Source: an uncultured Oscillospiraceae bacterium (lineage in GTDB: Bacteria; Bacillota; Clostridia; Oscillospirales; Acutalibacteraceae). Taken from it: a stretch of 64,000 nucleotides of DNA. The stretch's first letter is position 1. Every line of letters starts with the position of its first letter. Of this stretch, positions 16,612 to 26,925 are shown piece after piece. A program made the translations under genes and the position numbers. Location of the stretch: positions 14,925 through 78,924 of the forward strand of contig UQRL01000003.1 of assembly GCA_900543555.1 (NCBI GenBank). Direction: 5' to 3'. The notes beneath the pieces are model-generated. The model did no database searches, was not told where the DNA came from, and saw only the letters and a list, made by a program, of their open reading frames with translations.

Positions 16612-16973
16612 TTGTTGGCAACCCCTGAAACTGTGCGCTATTCCGCACAATAAATAAAAAATCAAATATTTGTGAAGAATGAACTGTGGAATTATCCTGC
16701 CGCGGAGGAAGGCCGCCGGAGAAGCCTATTCCTGGGCGAAATGGCGCAGGGGCTTTGGATACGCCACAGGAACGCTTCCACAAGCAGGGGGAGGCCCGCG
16801 GATTTTGCTGCGGGCCTCCCCCATTTTAGGGGGGCAAATGGGTAATAGCGCAATGATTTTTTCTCTGCTATACTTTATCTGAAAGATGGAGCCGTGGCGT
16901 TTCCCTGCCCAAAACGCGCCGTAAAGCCGGACGCGGCGGGGAGGGCCAGCTGATGTGCAAAGGAGGCGATGAA
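16612..16973 (+). promoter_or_regulatory. Leader of the giant SLH-protein operon, with terminator and promoter-like box
   Basis: 362 bases without a convincing gene. It contains a small perfect hairpin TGTGCG/CGCACA near 16635, a 13-bp GC-rich hairpin 16787-16799/16810-16822 followed by ATTTT (terminator-like), and an extended -10 box TGCTATACT near 16867-16875 without a clear -35. An AAAGGAGG ribosome site then leads to the ATG at 16974. The hairpin before the promoter box may end upstream transcription or act as an attenuator. I do not recognise a known riboswitch class. Confidence 0.45.
16787..16827 (+). terminator. Intrinsic terminator-like hairpin
   Basis: A perfect 13-bp stem (GGGGGAGGCCCGC and its complement) with a 10-base loop, followed by ATTTT. 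The T tract is short. It separates the chaperone-GTPase operon from the SLH-protein operon. Confidence 0.65.
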
Positions 16974-17291
16974 ATGGCAGCGGCCAAAAGAATTTGGCGG
17001 TATAACATCGAGGGCGCCTTGATTGATGTACCCCAAACCTATGACCAGAGGTGCAGAGTCTATCTGGACGCGTTCCCGGATTTGATTGAAAAGCCGGTTT
17101 ACACCCCGGCAGGAGAACGGGTGCTGCTGACCATTGAGGACGCCTGCCCCCATGCGGATTTGCAGCCGGATGGAATGGAGGACTGCGGCTCTTGCAACTA
17201 TTACCGCCAGACCCCCGGCACGCTGTTGGGTGTGTGTGGCCACCCAGCCCTGCGAAGGGTACTTCCAGAAAAGGAGGAGAAGAAAGAATGA
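16974..17291 (+). CDS. Small Cys-rich protein coupled to the giant SLH gene
   Basis: 105 residues from the ATG at 16974, chosen because AAAGGAGG sits seven bases upstream; an ATG at 16953 lies before that site. The second half has CPHADLQ, then CGSC, then VCGHP, a Cys/His set that could bind zinc or an iron-sulfur cluster. The middle (VYLDAFPDLIEKPVYTPAGERVLLTIEDAC) looks like a compact alpha/beta fold. The stop overlaps the ATG of the 3,177-aa surface protein (ATGA), so their translation is coupled. There is no signal peptide. Family not recognised; coupling suggests a helper or regulator for making or exporting the giant protein. Confidence 0.8.
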   Translation: MAAAKRIWRYNIEGALIDVPQTYDQRCRVYLDAFPDLIEKPVYTPAGERVLLTIEDACPHADLQPDGMEDCGSCNYYRQTPGTLLGVCGHPALRRVLPEKEEKKE

Positions 17292-20200
17292 AGAAGCGCA
17301 TTTTGGCAGTGCTGCTGTGCCTGTGCATGGTGCTTACCATGCTGCCGGTATCGGCCCTGGCCGCTGTGGGCGGCCTGTTGAACAACACGCCAGAGCAAAA
17401 CGAAACCTTGCTTGAAAAGCTGCAGAGCTTTACAGGTGAAAGTCCCGAAGAAGCCCTGGAGCTGCTGGACAGCATGGGCCTTTTGGATGAAGACGGAAAC
17501 CTGATTACCGACCAGACCATCGACCTGGATGGCAAGCAGTACACCCTGGAGGAGATGGAGGCCCTGCTGGAGGACCCCTCTACCGACTTGAGCCAGGTGG
17601 CCTATGCGGACGGTGTGCCCATTGCCCTGGGGGACCTCAAGACGGTGATCGCCATTGAGCGGGAGCTGCAGCACCTTCAAGAGACCTACTTCTCCGGAAA
17701 GACCTTTGATGGGGAGGCCCGCGAAAACCTGAACAGCCTGGTCACCCAGCTTCAGACCGCCGGCATCGCGTTTCAAAGCGCAGCGGTGGGGGACACCCAC
17801 GCCAACGTGCCATCTGTAAATGTAGATGGCTTTACAGAAGCTGGCGTGGATTCCGGGGAGCAGACTTTGTCCATACCGGCTAAGGTGGGGCAGGAGTTTT
17901 CCGTGACCGTCACGCTGGATCCGGGGCTGCTCAACAATGTCCCGGTCATCGTGAGCCTGGGCAGAGACGGGGCATTTACGGAGAAGGCTTCTGTCACGCT
18001 GAATAGCGGCAATCCCACGGGGACGCTGACCTACACGGCAAACTTAAATGACCAATCGGTTTACAAAGGCGTGCCGTTAACGGTTAATGTATCCAGCAGC
18101 GCACCGGGCGTGCCCGACTATGCCTACGGCGAACTGGCCGGGGCCGTGCACTTCTCCAACGCCCAGGGGTTTGTGTTTGAGAGCGATGGCCAGCAATCCG
18201 ATTCCCACACCCTGCGGCTGACCAAAACCGTGGATGTGCCCGACCTGTCCACCAAGTGGATGCAGACGGATTGGACGGCGCCGGAAAGTACGTCAGCTTG
18301 GGACGAATACAAGAGCCCAGATGTCTACTTTGAGTTCATGACGTATGTGACCAGCAGCTCCAACGAGGCACTGGGTATTACAAAAACTGAGAATCTCACC
18401 GCCAATAGAAACACGATCAATGAGTTTATCGGGTTTCTCCAGGGGGCGAAGGGATATACCAGTGTCGATGACGTTAAAGACGACGTTGTGAAGTTCAGCC
18501 TTACGGTGGGGAGCTTGTCTGCGCATTGTTCCTATCAGTTATGGGCATACGCTTGGGACCATGAAGATAGGTTGGGCCAGGGCGATACGCCGAATATGTA
18601 CTTCCTGCCGGAAGAAGAGGATGCCGGTGTCGACCGGGTCGACCTGAAAACTACCCACTATGGATTGACATTATCCGATGGATACACCTCGTCATCTGCC
18701 CGCTTCAGTAGCGTCGCTGATGGCGGCAGGAAAACAACCCTGCAATTCGACGCCTCTACCCAACTGGGAACGAATGCCGTACCAGAAAGGCTGGAGGTGC
18801 GAGACTGCGTATATATTCCTGGGATTGAGTTTGGCGGGGCGGCATACAATTACGGAATGCTTAAAGACACTGCGGTGGAGCTGATAAACGACGGAAAAGC
18901 CCCCACCCTGAAATCCGCCACCACCCCGTCCGGCACCTACCGCCCCGGCCAGCTGGTGCCGGTGGTGCTCACCTTTGACGAGCTGGTGTATGTCAGCGAC
19001 AGCGCCAGCATCGAGATCGGCGGCAAGCCCTTTACCCCCAATGACCTCCACATGAGCAAGGCGGGCAACCAGCTGATGTTCTGGTACCCGGTGCAAAAGG
19101 TGGACGGCACTGAGGTGACCATCACCTCTCTCACCGGTATCACGGATATCTTCGGCAATGCGGCGGAGATCAACGGCGAGACCGCTGCTGGTGCCACCTT
19201 GGAGAGCGCCCGGATGCGGGACGCGGCCACCGGCCTCAGCGCCGTCTATGAAAACGGCCAGGCCACCGTGACCGTCACCCTGTCGGAGGAAGAGGCGTAT
19301 AAGAACAAGTACGCCAGTTATCACCAGCCCGCCAGCGACGAGGCCCGAGAAGTGCCCTTCCAGGCGGTGGTCACCGATGAGAACGGGAAGGTGACTGAAA
19401 TCCAGCAGGTCTATGTGGAGGGCACCATTTTCTCCACCCAGCCCTTCGCCGTGGCGGCCCAGAACGCCGCAATGACCTACACCGTCACCCTCCAGGCCAA
19501 CGAGGGCACGCGGGAAGATCCGAATTGGGTGGACCTGTCCTACAACACGGCCCTGCAAGACAGCTTTTCCGTGTCCGCCCTTGTGCAGGCTGCCACCGTG
19601 ACGGTCACGGATGACAGCGAGGGAGACTACGAGCTCTCCCTGGCGGATGCCGTCCGCCCCACCCTGACCGCCAAGGTGTACGGCCCCGACGGCTCCACCC
19701 TGGCCAGCAGCCAGAGCGGCACTTGGTCCAGCAGCGACACGGCCATCGCCACCATCACCACGGAAGACGATTACTCCGGCAAAGTCACCCTGACGGGGCG
19801 GAAGGTGGGCCAGGTGACCTTCACCTTCACCGCTGACAACGGCACGCCGGAGGATGACAGCGACGATAAAACCGGGGATTCCAAAACTTATACGGTCGTT
19901 GCGGGCGAATCCATTGCCCTGGTAATCCCGCAGGGGGCCTCCACCATCGTGGTGCGGCAGAAGGCCGCCGCCACCGTGCTGTGGAGCTCCAACGCATCCC
20001 AGTTTGCCCCGGGCGCGGACTTCCAGTACACCATTGAGGTGTTCGAGGGCAACCATACCGACGAGTCAAAACTGACGGGCGAGCCCGTGTATAAGACAAC
20101 CGCCGCCAAGGAGAAGAACAGCGTCCTGATCCCGGAGAACGTGCTGAACGGTCTCTCCACTGGGGAAACCCCCGCCTACACCGTGCGGGTGTCCATGCCC

Positions 20201-23200
20201 CATCCCAATGGGTCCGGCGAGGACGTCCGGCTTTCCGCCCTGGCGTGGATTGTGGTACATCCCGAGCCCGCCACCGCAGTGCTCACCCGGCCCGAGAGCC
20301 TCTACCTGAAGGACGATGCGGGCCCTGTGGAGATCGGTTGGTCTCTGGAAAATTATACCAGCCAGACCGCCACCCTCACCATCACCCGGATTACCGGGAA
20401 TGACCAGCCCACCACCACTACCCAGGCCCTCACCAGCAACACCGGCACTTACACGCTGAACCTGAACCAAGTGGCCGAAGGCAATTTGAAGGACACCTAC
20501 CAGGTCATGCTGTCGGTGGATAACGGTCAATATGAGTCCCCCAGCACCGATTCCTTCCCCCTGTATGTCTACAACGCCGACGCGTTGCAGATCGTGAACA
20601 GCGAGGATGAGCCCATTAAGGAGCTGACCTTGGATAACACCAATAAGGTCAGCGGCAATCTGCCCACCGACACCCAGGAGATCCTGTCCATGCGGCAGGA
20701 GCTGGGCCTGCTGGATTACATCGGCATCAACTACGGCGATTACGACTGGAACTCCTTTAAGGACGGCATCCAGTGGGCCACTGACAACGAGGAGATCTCC
20801 GTCAACTACAAGCAGGGCGGCCTGTACGAGGATATCCAGCTCTTCGACTTTGACACCTACCTGCCCGAGCTGAAAATGGGCATCGCCACCGTGGAGGGCG
20901 GCGAGGCGACCATCACTGCCACCCACGCCGCCACGGACATGAAGGCCAGTATCAAGGTCACAGCCGATACGCTGCGGGACCAGTTCTACCTGTTCCAGGT
21001 GACCCCGGCGGTGAAGACCACCCTGCGCTATACCAACGGCGATGACGAGGAGCAGACCGTGACCACCAACAGCGAAGGCGTGCTGGCCCTCTACGAGCCC
21101 AGCGGCATCGCCAGCGACGTGTGGCTCAACTCTGAGGTCACTGAGGATGGCGAGATCACGGAGTACCTGGGCACCATCTACAACTACGACCTCCAGTCCG
21201 GCGAGGGAGACGCCAGAAAACTTCAGCTCTACCCCCTGAACACCTTCCGCCTGCGGGAGGCAGCCAAGGCAGAGCTGACCCTCGTAAAGCCCGATGGTTC
21301 GCCCCTGGCCGACTCTAAAGTGATCGTTCGGGGCGGCGTGTACAAGAACGGGTATTTCTGCGAAACGGCCGGTCTGGGCATTGACCGCGAACACATCGGT
21401 TATGCCGGAGAGGAGCAGCAGGACACCCCGTTCACCACCGACGAAAACGGCAAGCTCACCGTCTACTTCGACTTCACCCAGTTCTGGTCCAAAGAGGCGG
21501 GAGAGACCGCGAACAGCCTTCCCACCGCCGAGGACAAGATCCAGTATGTGCTGGAGGTCCGCGACATCGGCGGCAATACCTATTACCCCCTGTTCCAGAT
21601 GGTGGACGGCACCGTCAGCCCCATGCAGGAGATGCGCACCGCTTCCGGCGTGGTGGTGCTGGAGGAAGTGCCCCAGGGTGAGGCGAACAAACCCTTTGTG
21701 GCACGGCAGGTCATCGACTACCACCTGGAGGACGGCGCCCTCATCGACACCCGCTATTCCACGGGCTTTGTGGGCCCCAACTACAACTTCCAAGAAGCGG
21801 TGCTCACCACCGACATGCTCCTGTGGGGCGAAAGCGGCGACGGGGCCTCTTACTCCCTGACCATGGTGGATGAGAACGGCTACAGCCCCGAGGCCCAGGT
21901 GCCCACGGGCGCGGAGCGCTACCCCTTCACCTCCATGCCCGTGGTAGAGAACACCCTGACCCTCACTAAGGAAACCATGACCACTTCCGGGTGGATCCCC
22001 GATGGGGAAGACGTGGGCCTCAAGACACGCCTTACCCAGGACGGCGCCCTGGTGCAGGAGCGCACCATGCCTTTTAGGGCTATCGACTTGACCGATGTTA
22101 AACCTGTGCAAGAGGATAAGAACGTCACCGGCATGGTGGCCACCTTGGTGAATTCCAGCGGCTGGACAGAGGAAATCAACTTTGGCAACGGCGGCAGCAG
22201 CATCCTTAATGCTCTGGTGGGCGACTTGGGAGAGCTGGCAGGCCCCGTGAACACCAGCGTGTTCCAAATGCTCATCACCCCCAGCGAGGACCCCAGTGTC
22301 TTCAACGCCCTCATCTGGGCTGGCTATGACAGCTTGGACCTGAAGGATGTGGAGTACAAGAACGGCGTGGCGGTCAGCGCCAACTTTATGACCAAGGGCC
22401 TGGAGACGGATATGCCCAGCGTGGGCGACCTCCAGCAGATGGCCAACGGCACCTATGACCCCATGGCCGCCTACGATCCCTACCAGAGCAACCGGCTGTC
22501 CGATGTGGCAGGCTTTGACTTCGGTGTGCAGCTGGAAGGCTACTACGAGGCGGAGATCCGCTATAACCGGACCTCCGGCGATTGGGAGGTCTACACCAAA
22601 GGCGGCGGCTTTACCGCCGGTGTAGGCATGGAATTCGGCTTTAACGTGAACACCGTGGTGGGCATCGTGCCGGTCACCGGCAGCTTTGAGGTGGGCGGCG
22701 CCATGCAGCTGAGCCTTCAGGCCGCCACCCGGTACAGTGAACAGGAAGGCCTGAAGTGGAGCGACTCCGAGGCCACCGCCGTCACCGATTTCCTCACCGA
22801 GCTGCGTCTGCGGGCCTATGTGGAGGCCTTCGGCGGCTTTGGCTTCGACTTCTCCCTCATCGCCCTGAAGATCGGCCTGTTCGGCAAGCTGGACGTGAAC
22901 AGCCAGAACCGCTTCCTCTCGCGGGAGTATCTAGAGGACGAAGACCAGCGGCAGACCAATGGCCAATATCTGGATATCCAGAGCGAGGTGGGCATCAAGT
23001 TCAAGGCTGTGTTCGCTTTGATCTCCTACGAAAAGGTGCTGGCCTCCGGCTCCTTTGGTGCTGGAAAAGACTTTGGCCAATGGACGAACATCAACAACTA
23101 TTGGGAGAACACCGGCACCGGCATGGACAGCCAGAGCCGCCAGTACGCGGCCGCGGCAAGCAGCCTGCGGGAGGTGTCCTCCACCGCTACCTTGCAGAGC

Positions 23201-26200
23201 CGGGACTACCTGGAGCAGTACGCCCGCACTTGGGGCAACACCCAAGCCCGTATGTCCCTGTTCAGCCTGGATGAGAAAAACGGAGTAGAAAGTCTCCAGA
23301 CCAACGCAAACCCCGCCTCCTTCCCCGAACTCAGCGACGACGGGAAGGTGCTGGCCTACATCAGCGACGGCGACAGCGGCAGCATTTACAAAAGCCGGGC
23401 CCACTACAGCTTGTTGAACGATGACGGCAGCTACGGCACTTCTGTGGAATTCCCCCCCGACGATGACAACTTTGAAGGCTACGGCGACAGCGACGTGGAC
23501 ATCGCGGGCGTCCTCAAAACAGACTACACAGGCGGCAACGCCACCGCGGCAGCGGCCTGGGTGCGCCAGGGCGCTGAGATCCCCGAGAAGGACGCTGGCG
23601 ATGAGATCACAGCGGAGGAGCAGAACCTGCTGATGAACAGCTCCGAGATCATGGTGTCGGTCTGGTCAAAGCAGTACGGCAGCAACACCGGCAGTTGGAC
23701 CACAACCCGCCTGACGGAGAACGCCACCCCCGATCTGGCCCCTGCGGTAGCGGTCAACGGCAAAGGCAAGGCCATCGTGTTCTGGCGCAGCGTGTACAGC
23801 GCCGCCCCGGAGAGCGGCCTGATGGACTTCTCCTCCCAGGACCAGATCATGTACAGCTATTATGACGGCACCTGGAGCGAGCCTAAGATGCTCTACAACG
23901 GCGCCAACGGCTCCGTCAAGGGCCTTCAGGCCGCCATGCTGAACGACGGCACCGCCATGGCGGTGTACACCTTGGACCGCACCGGAGCGTCGGATGGCTC
24001 CGGCCAGGAGATCGGTTACACCATCGTGGACAAAGATGGCAACTTGGGCACTTCCATGCTGGTCACCAGCGATGATTCCCTGGACGAGAACCCCCAGGTG
24101 GCGGCACTCTCCCTGCATTTGACTTCAGGAATGTTCGATCAGCGCTTCATCCTGGGCTGGCACAGCCAGCGGGAGGGCGCCAGCGACATCCAGCTGTTGG
24201 CGGTGGATGGGAATGGCGCTATGTCCAACACCTTCCCTGCCTCCCTCTCCGCCCTCACCAGCAGCGGCCAGGCCAACATCGGCGGCGACTTCCGCTTTGC
24301 CCGCGTGTGGACCAGCAGCGCCTCAGGCAGTGGCCACGTAGATCACCTGACCATCCTGTGGAGCGAGACCGTCAGCGATGAGACCACAAAAGGCCTGATG
24401 ACAGCGGCCCACAGCCAGCTGAAGGCGGTCCGCCTGCTGGCGGAGGATACGGATGACGACGACATTGTGGATGACTTCTGGCTGACTGCGCCCCAGGTGG
24501 TGGCGGAGCTGCCGGGAAACACCCTGCTGGACCACTTCGACGCCTATGTGGAGACATCGTATGCCGATAACTCCCAGCATCCCATCAAGGCGGTAATCCA
24601 GGCAACCTACTATGACCAAGAGAATTCGGAAAAAATCGAAAGCGATGAAGGCACCGTCACCCTCCCCGGCGAGGAGACCAAGCTCTACACCGCCACCCAC
24701 AACTTTGAGGCCTACAGCCTGGAGGCGGAGGCCATCGGGGTGGACTACGCCAACCTGATGGCGGAGAGCCTGACCCCCATCCAGTTCACTGTCCGCAACA
24801 CCGGCGTGAACGAGGTGACGGACCTGACCGTCACCCTGGCACCGGACGAGACCGCCACTCTAGAGGCTCTTGCCCCCAATGAGAGCGCCACCCTGACGGT
24901 GTACCACGGGATTGACGAGGCTGTGAGCAATGTGAAGTACACCATCACCGGGAACAATATCACTGGCCAGAGCGGCACCGTCTATCTGGACTACCCGGAT
25001 ATCGGCATCTCCCAGATGAAGGTGCTGGAGGAAAACAAGGGCCAGCGCACCATCGCTGTCACCCTCTACAACACCTCCGACGCCCCGCTGGCAGACAGCG
25101 GCCGGACGGTCAAGGTGGGCTTCTACACCGACAGCATGCTGGAGGAAAAAGCCAGCGTGACCTATAACGGCAAAACCACCAGCGATGCCATTACGATCTC
25201 CGGCAATGACCTGGCCCGCATCGACGCAGGCGGCTACACCCTGGTGCTGACCTACGACGTGGGCAGCTATGTGAAAGAAACCCTCGGCGAGAAGGAGATC
25301 CCGGAAAGCGGCGTGTACCTGTACGCCGACGCCTGGGCAGAGGGGACGATTGGGACCCAGAGCGGGAGCAAACGCCTGCCCGAGTACCACAGCGGCGACA
25401 ATCAGTCGGCCGTCCTGCTCACGGGCGCCTATGCCCGCACAGGGGAAATGACCGCGCTGGATGTGGTCCTGGACAACAGCGATGATACGACCACAGCCAC
25501 CGTGACCTTGAAGAACAACTCCCTCCAGGACCAGGAGGACAACGGCACCTTGGTGGCTCTCCTGCTGGACGAGAACGGCAATACCCTGGATACCCAGACA
25601 GTCACAGAAAACACACAGCTCACCTGCGAGCAAAACAAGCAGATCCCCGTAAACTTCCAGGAGAAGGGCACCGATGTGATCCTGCTGTATGTTCCCGCGG
25701 AAAGCACAGAGACCCAGTTGAAGTTCTCCAACATCGACGTGGATCTGAGCGACTTTGTTGCGGAAGATCCGGATACTCCCAATGAATACACCTACACCCT
25801 GCAGGGCGATGCCCCCGCTTCCACGACCGTGATCTTCAGCAGCAGCAGCAGCGAAACGGTCACGATAAACGGAGAAGAGCAGAGCACCCGCGTGGGAAGC
25901 GTCCAAGTCCCCATCCCCACCGGCAGCAGCACCATCACGGTGACCATGGGGGAAAAGACGTACCATCTGCATCTGACCCGGAGCGGCGGTGGCGGCGGCG
26001 GGGAAACGACCTATCCCCCCACCATCCTCGAAACTGAGCACGGCACTGTAACCGTCGATCCCACCCATCCCCGCCAGGGCGATACAGTGACCATCACCGC
26101 CCAGCCCGACGAGGGCTATGAAGTGGGGGAGGTCACAGTCACCCGGCCCGACGGCAGCCAGGTGGAACTCACGGAAAACAGCGACGGCACCTGGGGCTTC

Positions 26201-26821
26201 ACCCAGCCCGGCGAGAGCGTGACTATCGCCGTCACCTTCCGCTGCGACGGCGGCGAGCTGTGCCCCTCCGCACACCTGACAGACGTGGAGCTGGGCACCT
26301 GGTACCATGAAGCTGTGGACTATGTGGTGGAGCATGGTATTATGGCGGGGGTCAGCGCCACAGCATTCCAGCCCAGCGGCAGCTTGACCCGCGGCCAGGT
26401 GGTGCAGATTCTGCACAACCTGGAGGGCAAACCGGAAGAAACCGCAGAGGCGCCCTTTACCGATACCGCCGGCCACTGGGCCCTGGAGGCCATTGCCTGG
26501 GCCGCCCAGAACAACGTGGTGGCCGGTTACGATGACGGCACCTTCGGGCCGGAGAAGCTGGTCACCCGCGAGGAGTTCGCCCAGATGATGTACAACTACG
26601 CCAAGTTTAAGGGCTATGACTTGACCGCCGGAGGAGACCTGGCCCAGTTCCCGGATGCGGGAGCCATCAGCGATTGGGCCGAGACCGCCCTAAGCTGGGC
26701 CAATGGCAAGGGCCTGATCAACGGCCATGACAATGGCACCATTGATCCCCAGGGCAATACCACCCGCGCCCAGGCGGCCAGCATTATGAAGAACTTTGAT
26801 TTGAAAGTTGTGGAAGATTGA
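17288..26821 (+). CDS. Giant secreted surface protein with three C-terminal SLH domains
   Basis: 3,177 residues. The start at 17288 gives a classical signal peptide (MKKRILAVLLCLCMVLTML, cleavage near VSALA) and overlaps the previous stop. Residues ~30-190 are an acidic helical region. Most of the rest is beta-rich, with Ig-like/Big-type segments, a stretch around 2000-2340 with propeller-like repeats, a Gly6 hinge near 2900 and a divergent InlB-B-like repeat (GTVTVDPTHPRQGDTVTITA). Three SLH repeats follow near 2994, 3055 and 3118 (for example DTAGHWALEAIAWAAQNNVVAGYDDGT, split here as DTAGHWALEA and NNVVAGYDDGT). SLH domains bind pyruvylated wall polymers, so it should coat the cell surface as an adhesin or matrix protein. 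Bases ~18290-18900 look less GC-rich than the flanks, hinting at recombination. Confidence 0.93.
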   Translation: MKKRILAVLLCLCMVLTMLPVSALAAVGGLLNNTPEQNETLLEKLQSFTGESPEEALELLDSMGLLDEDGNLITDQTIDLDGKQYTLEEMEALLEDPSTDLSQVAYADGVPIALGDLKTVIAIERELQHLQETYFSGKTFDGEARENLNSLVTQLQTAGIAFQSAAVGDTHANVPSVNVDGFTEAGVDSGEQTLSIPAKVGQEFSVTVTLDPGLLNNVPVIVSLGRDGAFTEKASVTLNSGNPTGTLTYTANLNDQSVYKGVPLTVNVSSSAPGVPDYAYGELAGAVHFSNAQGFVFESDGQQSDSHTLRLTKTVDVPDLSTKWMQTDWTAPESTSAWDEYKSPDVYFEFMTYVTSSSNEALGITKTENLTANRNTINEFIGFLQGAKGYTSVDDVKDDVVKFSLTVGSLSAHCSYQLWAYAWDHEDRLGQGDTPNMYFLPEEEDAGVDRVDLKTTHYGLTLSDGYTSSSARFSSVADGGRKTTLQFDASTQLGTNAVPERLEVRDCVYIPGIEFGGAAYNYGMLKDTAVELINDGKAPTLKSATTPSGTYRPGQLVPVVLTFDELVYVSDSASIEIGGKPFTPNDLHMSKAGNQLMFWYPVQKVDGTEVTITSLTGITDIFGNAAEINGETAAGATLESARMRDAATGLSAVYENGQATVTVTLSEEEAYKNKYASYHQPASDEAREVPFQAVVTDENGKVTEIQQVYVEGTIFSTQPFAVAAQNAAMTYTVTLQANEGTREDPNWVDLSYNTALQDSFSVSALVQAATVTVTDDSEGDYELSLADAVRPTLTAKVYGPDGSTLASSQSGTWSSSDTAIATITTEDDYSGKVTLTGRKVGQVTFTFTADNGTPEDDSDDKTGDSKTYTVVAGESIALVIPQGASTIVVRQKAAATVLWSSNASQFAPGADFQYTIEVFEGNHTDESKLTGEPVYKTTAAKEKNSVLIPENVLNGLSTGETPAYTVRVSMPHPNGSGEDVRLSALAWIVVHPEPATAVLTRPESLYLKDDAGPVEIGWSLENYTSQTATLTITRITGNDQPTTTTQALTSNTGTYTLNLNQVAEGNLKDTYQVMLSVDNGQYESPSTDSFPLYVYNADALQIVNSEDEPIKELTLDNTNKVSGNLPTDTQEILSMRQELGLLDYIGINYGDYDWNSFKDGIQWATDNEEISVNYKQGGLYEDIQLFDFDTYLPELKMGIATVEGGEATITATHAATDMKASIKVTADTLRDQFYLFQVTPAVKTTLRYTNGDDEEQTVTTNSEGVLALYEPSGIASDVWLNSEVTEDGEITEYLGTIYNYDLQSGEGDARKLQLYPLNTFRLREAAKAELTLVKPDGSPLADSKVIVRGGVYKNGYFCETAGLGIDREHIGYAGEEQQDTPFTTDENGKLTVYFDFTQFWSKEAGETANSLPTAEDKIQYVLEVRDIGGNTYYPLFQMVDGTVSPMQEMRTASGVVVLEEVPQGEANKPFVARQVIDYHLEDGALIDTRYSTGFVGPNYNFQEAVLTTDMLLWGESGDGASYSLTMVDENGYSPEAQVPTGAERYPFTSMPVVENTLTLTKETMTTSGWIPDGEDVGLKTRLTQDGALVQERTMPFRAIDLTDVKPVQEDKNVTGMVATLVNSSGWTEEINFGNGGSSILNALVGDLGELAGPVNTSVFQMLITPSEDPSVFNALIWAGYDSLDLKDVEYKNGVAVSANFMTKGLETDMPSVGDLQQMANGTYDPMAAYDPYQSNRLSDVAGFDFGVQLEGYYEAEIRYNRTSGDWEVYTKGGGFTAGVGMEFGFNVNTVVGIVPVTGSFEVGGAMQLSLQAATRYSEQEGLKWSDSEATAVTDFLTELRLRAYVEAFGGFGFDFSLIALKIGLFGKLDVNSQNRFLSREYLEDEDQRQTNGQYLDIQSEVGIKFKAVFALISYEKVLASGSFGAGKDFGQWTNINNYWENTGTGMDSQSRQYAAAASSLREVSSTATLQSRDYLEQYARTWGNTQARMSLFSLDEKNGVESLQTNANPASFPELSDDGKVLAYISDGDSGSIYKSRAHYSLLNDDGSYGTSVEFPPDDDNFEGYGDSDVDIAGVLKTDYTGGNATAAAAWVRQGAEIPEKDAGDEITAEEQNLLMNSSEIMVSVWSKQYGSNTGSWTTTRLTENATPDLAPAVAVNGKGKAIVFWRSVYSAAPESGLMDFSSQDQIMYSYYDGTWSEPKMLYNGANGSVKGLQAAMLNDGTAMAVYTLDRTGASDGSGQEIGYTIVDKDGNLGTSMLVTSDDSLDENPQVAALSLHLTSGMFDQRFILGWHSQREGASDIQLLAVDGNGAMSNTFPASLSALTSSGQANIGGDFRFARVWTSSASGSGHVDHLTILWSETVSDETTKGLMTAAHSQLKAVRLLAEDTDDDDIVDDFWLTAPQVVAELPGNTLLDHFDAYVETSYADNSQHPIKAVIQATYYDQENSEKIESDEGTVTLPGEETKLYTATHNFEAYSLEAEAIGVDYANLMAESLTPIQFTVRNTGVNEVTDLTVTLAPDETATLEALAPNESATLTVYHGIDEAVSNVKYTITGNNITGQSGTVYLDYPDIGISQMKVLEENKGQRTIAVTLYNTSDAPLADSGRTVKVGFYTDSMLEEKASVTYNGKTTSDAITISGNDLARIDAGGYTLVLTYDVGSYVKETLGEKEIPESGVYLYADAWAEGTIGTQSGSKRLPEYHSGDNQSAVLLTGAYARTGEMTALDVVLDNSDDTTTATVTLKNNSLQDQEDNGTLVALLLDENGNTLDTQTVTENTQLTCEQNKQIPVNFQEKGTDVILLYVPAESTETQLKFSNIDVDLSDFVAEDPDTPNEYTYTLQGDAPASTTVIFSSSSSETVTINGEEQSTRVGSVQVPIPTGSSTITVTMGEKTYHLHLTRSGGGGGGETTYPPTILETEHGTVTVDPTHPRQGDTVTITAQPDEGYEVGEVTVTRPDGSQVELTENSDGTWGFTQPGESVTIAVTFRCDGGELCPSAHLTDVELGTWYHEAVDYVVEHGIMAGVSATAFQPSGSLTRGQVVQILHNLEGKPEETAEAPFTDTAGHWALEAIAWAAQNNVVAGYDDGTFGPEKLVTREEFAQMMYNYAKFKGYDLTAGGDLAQFPDAGAISDWAETALSWANGKGLINGHDNGTIDPQGNTTRAQAASIMKNFDLKVVED

Positions 26822-26842
26822 GACCCCAAACAAATGAAACGC

Positions 26843-26876
26843 GCGAAGGCCGGGAGCAATCCCGGCCTTCGCTTTT
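26843..26876 (+). terminator. Strong intrinsic terminator of the SLH-protein operon
   Basis: A perfect 12-bp stem (GCGAAGGCCGGG and complement) around the loop AGCAAT, then TTTT. The same GGGAGCAATCCC core recurs at 48056 and 61320. Confidence 0.92.
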
Positions 26877-26925
26877 GTAGGGGGCTAGGCAGCCCGCGCG
26901 GGTGAAATTTATGGCAGCGCCGCAG

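Noticed and set aside
16612..16973. Cyclic-di-GMP or fluoride riboswitch before the SLH operon
   Set aside because: The conserved aptamer cores could not be found by eye; left as an unassigned leader.
20066..22267. 733-residue open frame on the minus strand inside the giant gene, and others opposite it
   Set aside because: Gly/His/Val-rich mirror of the SLH protein codons, no start signals, no domain pattern.
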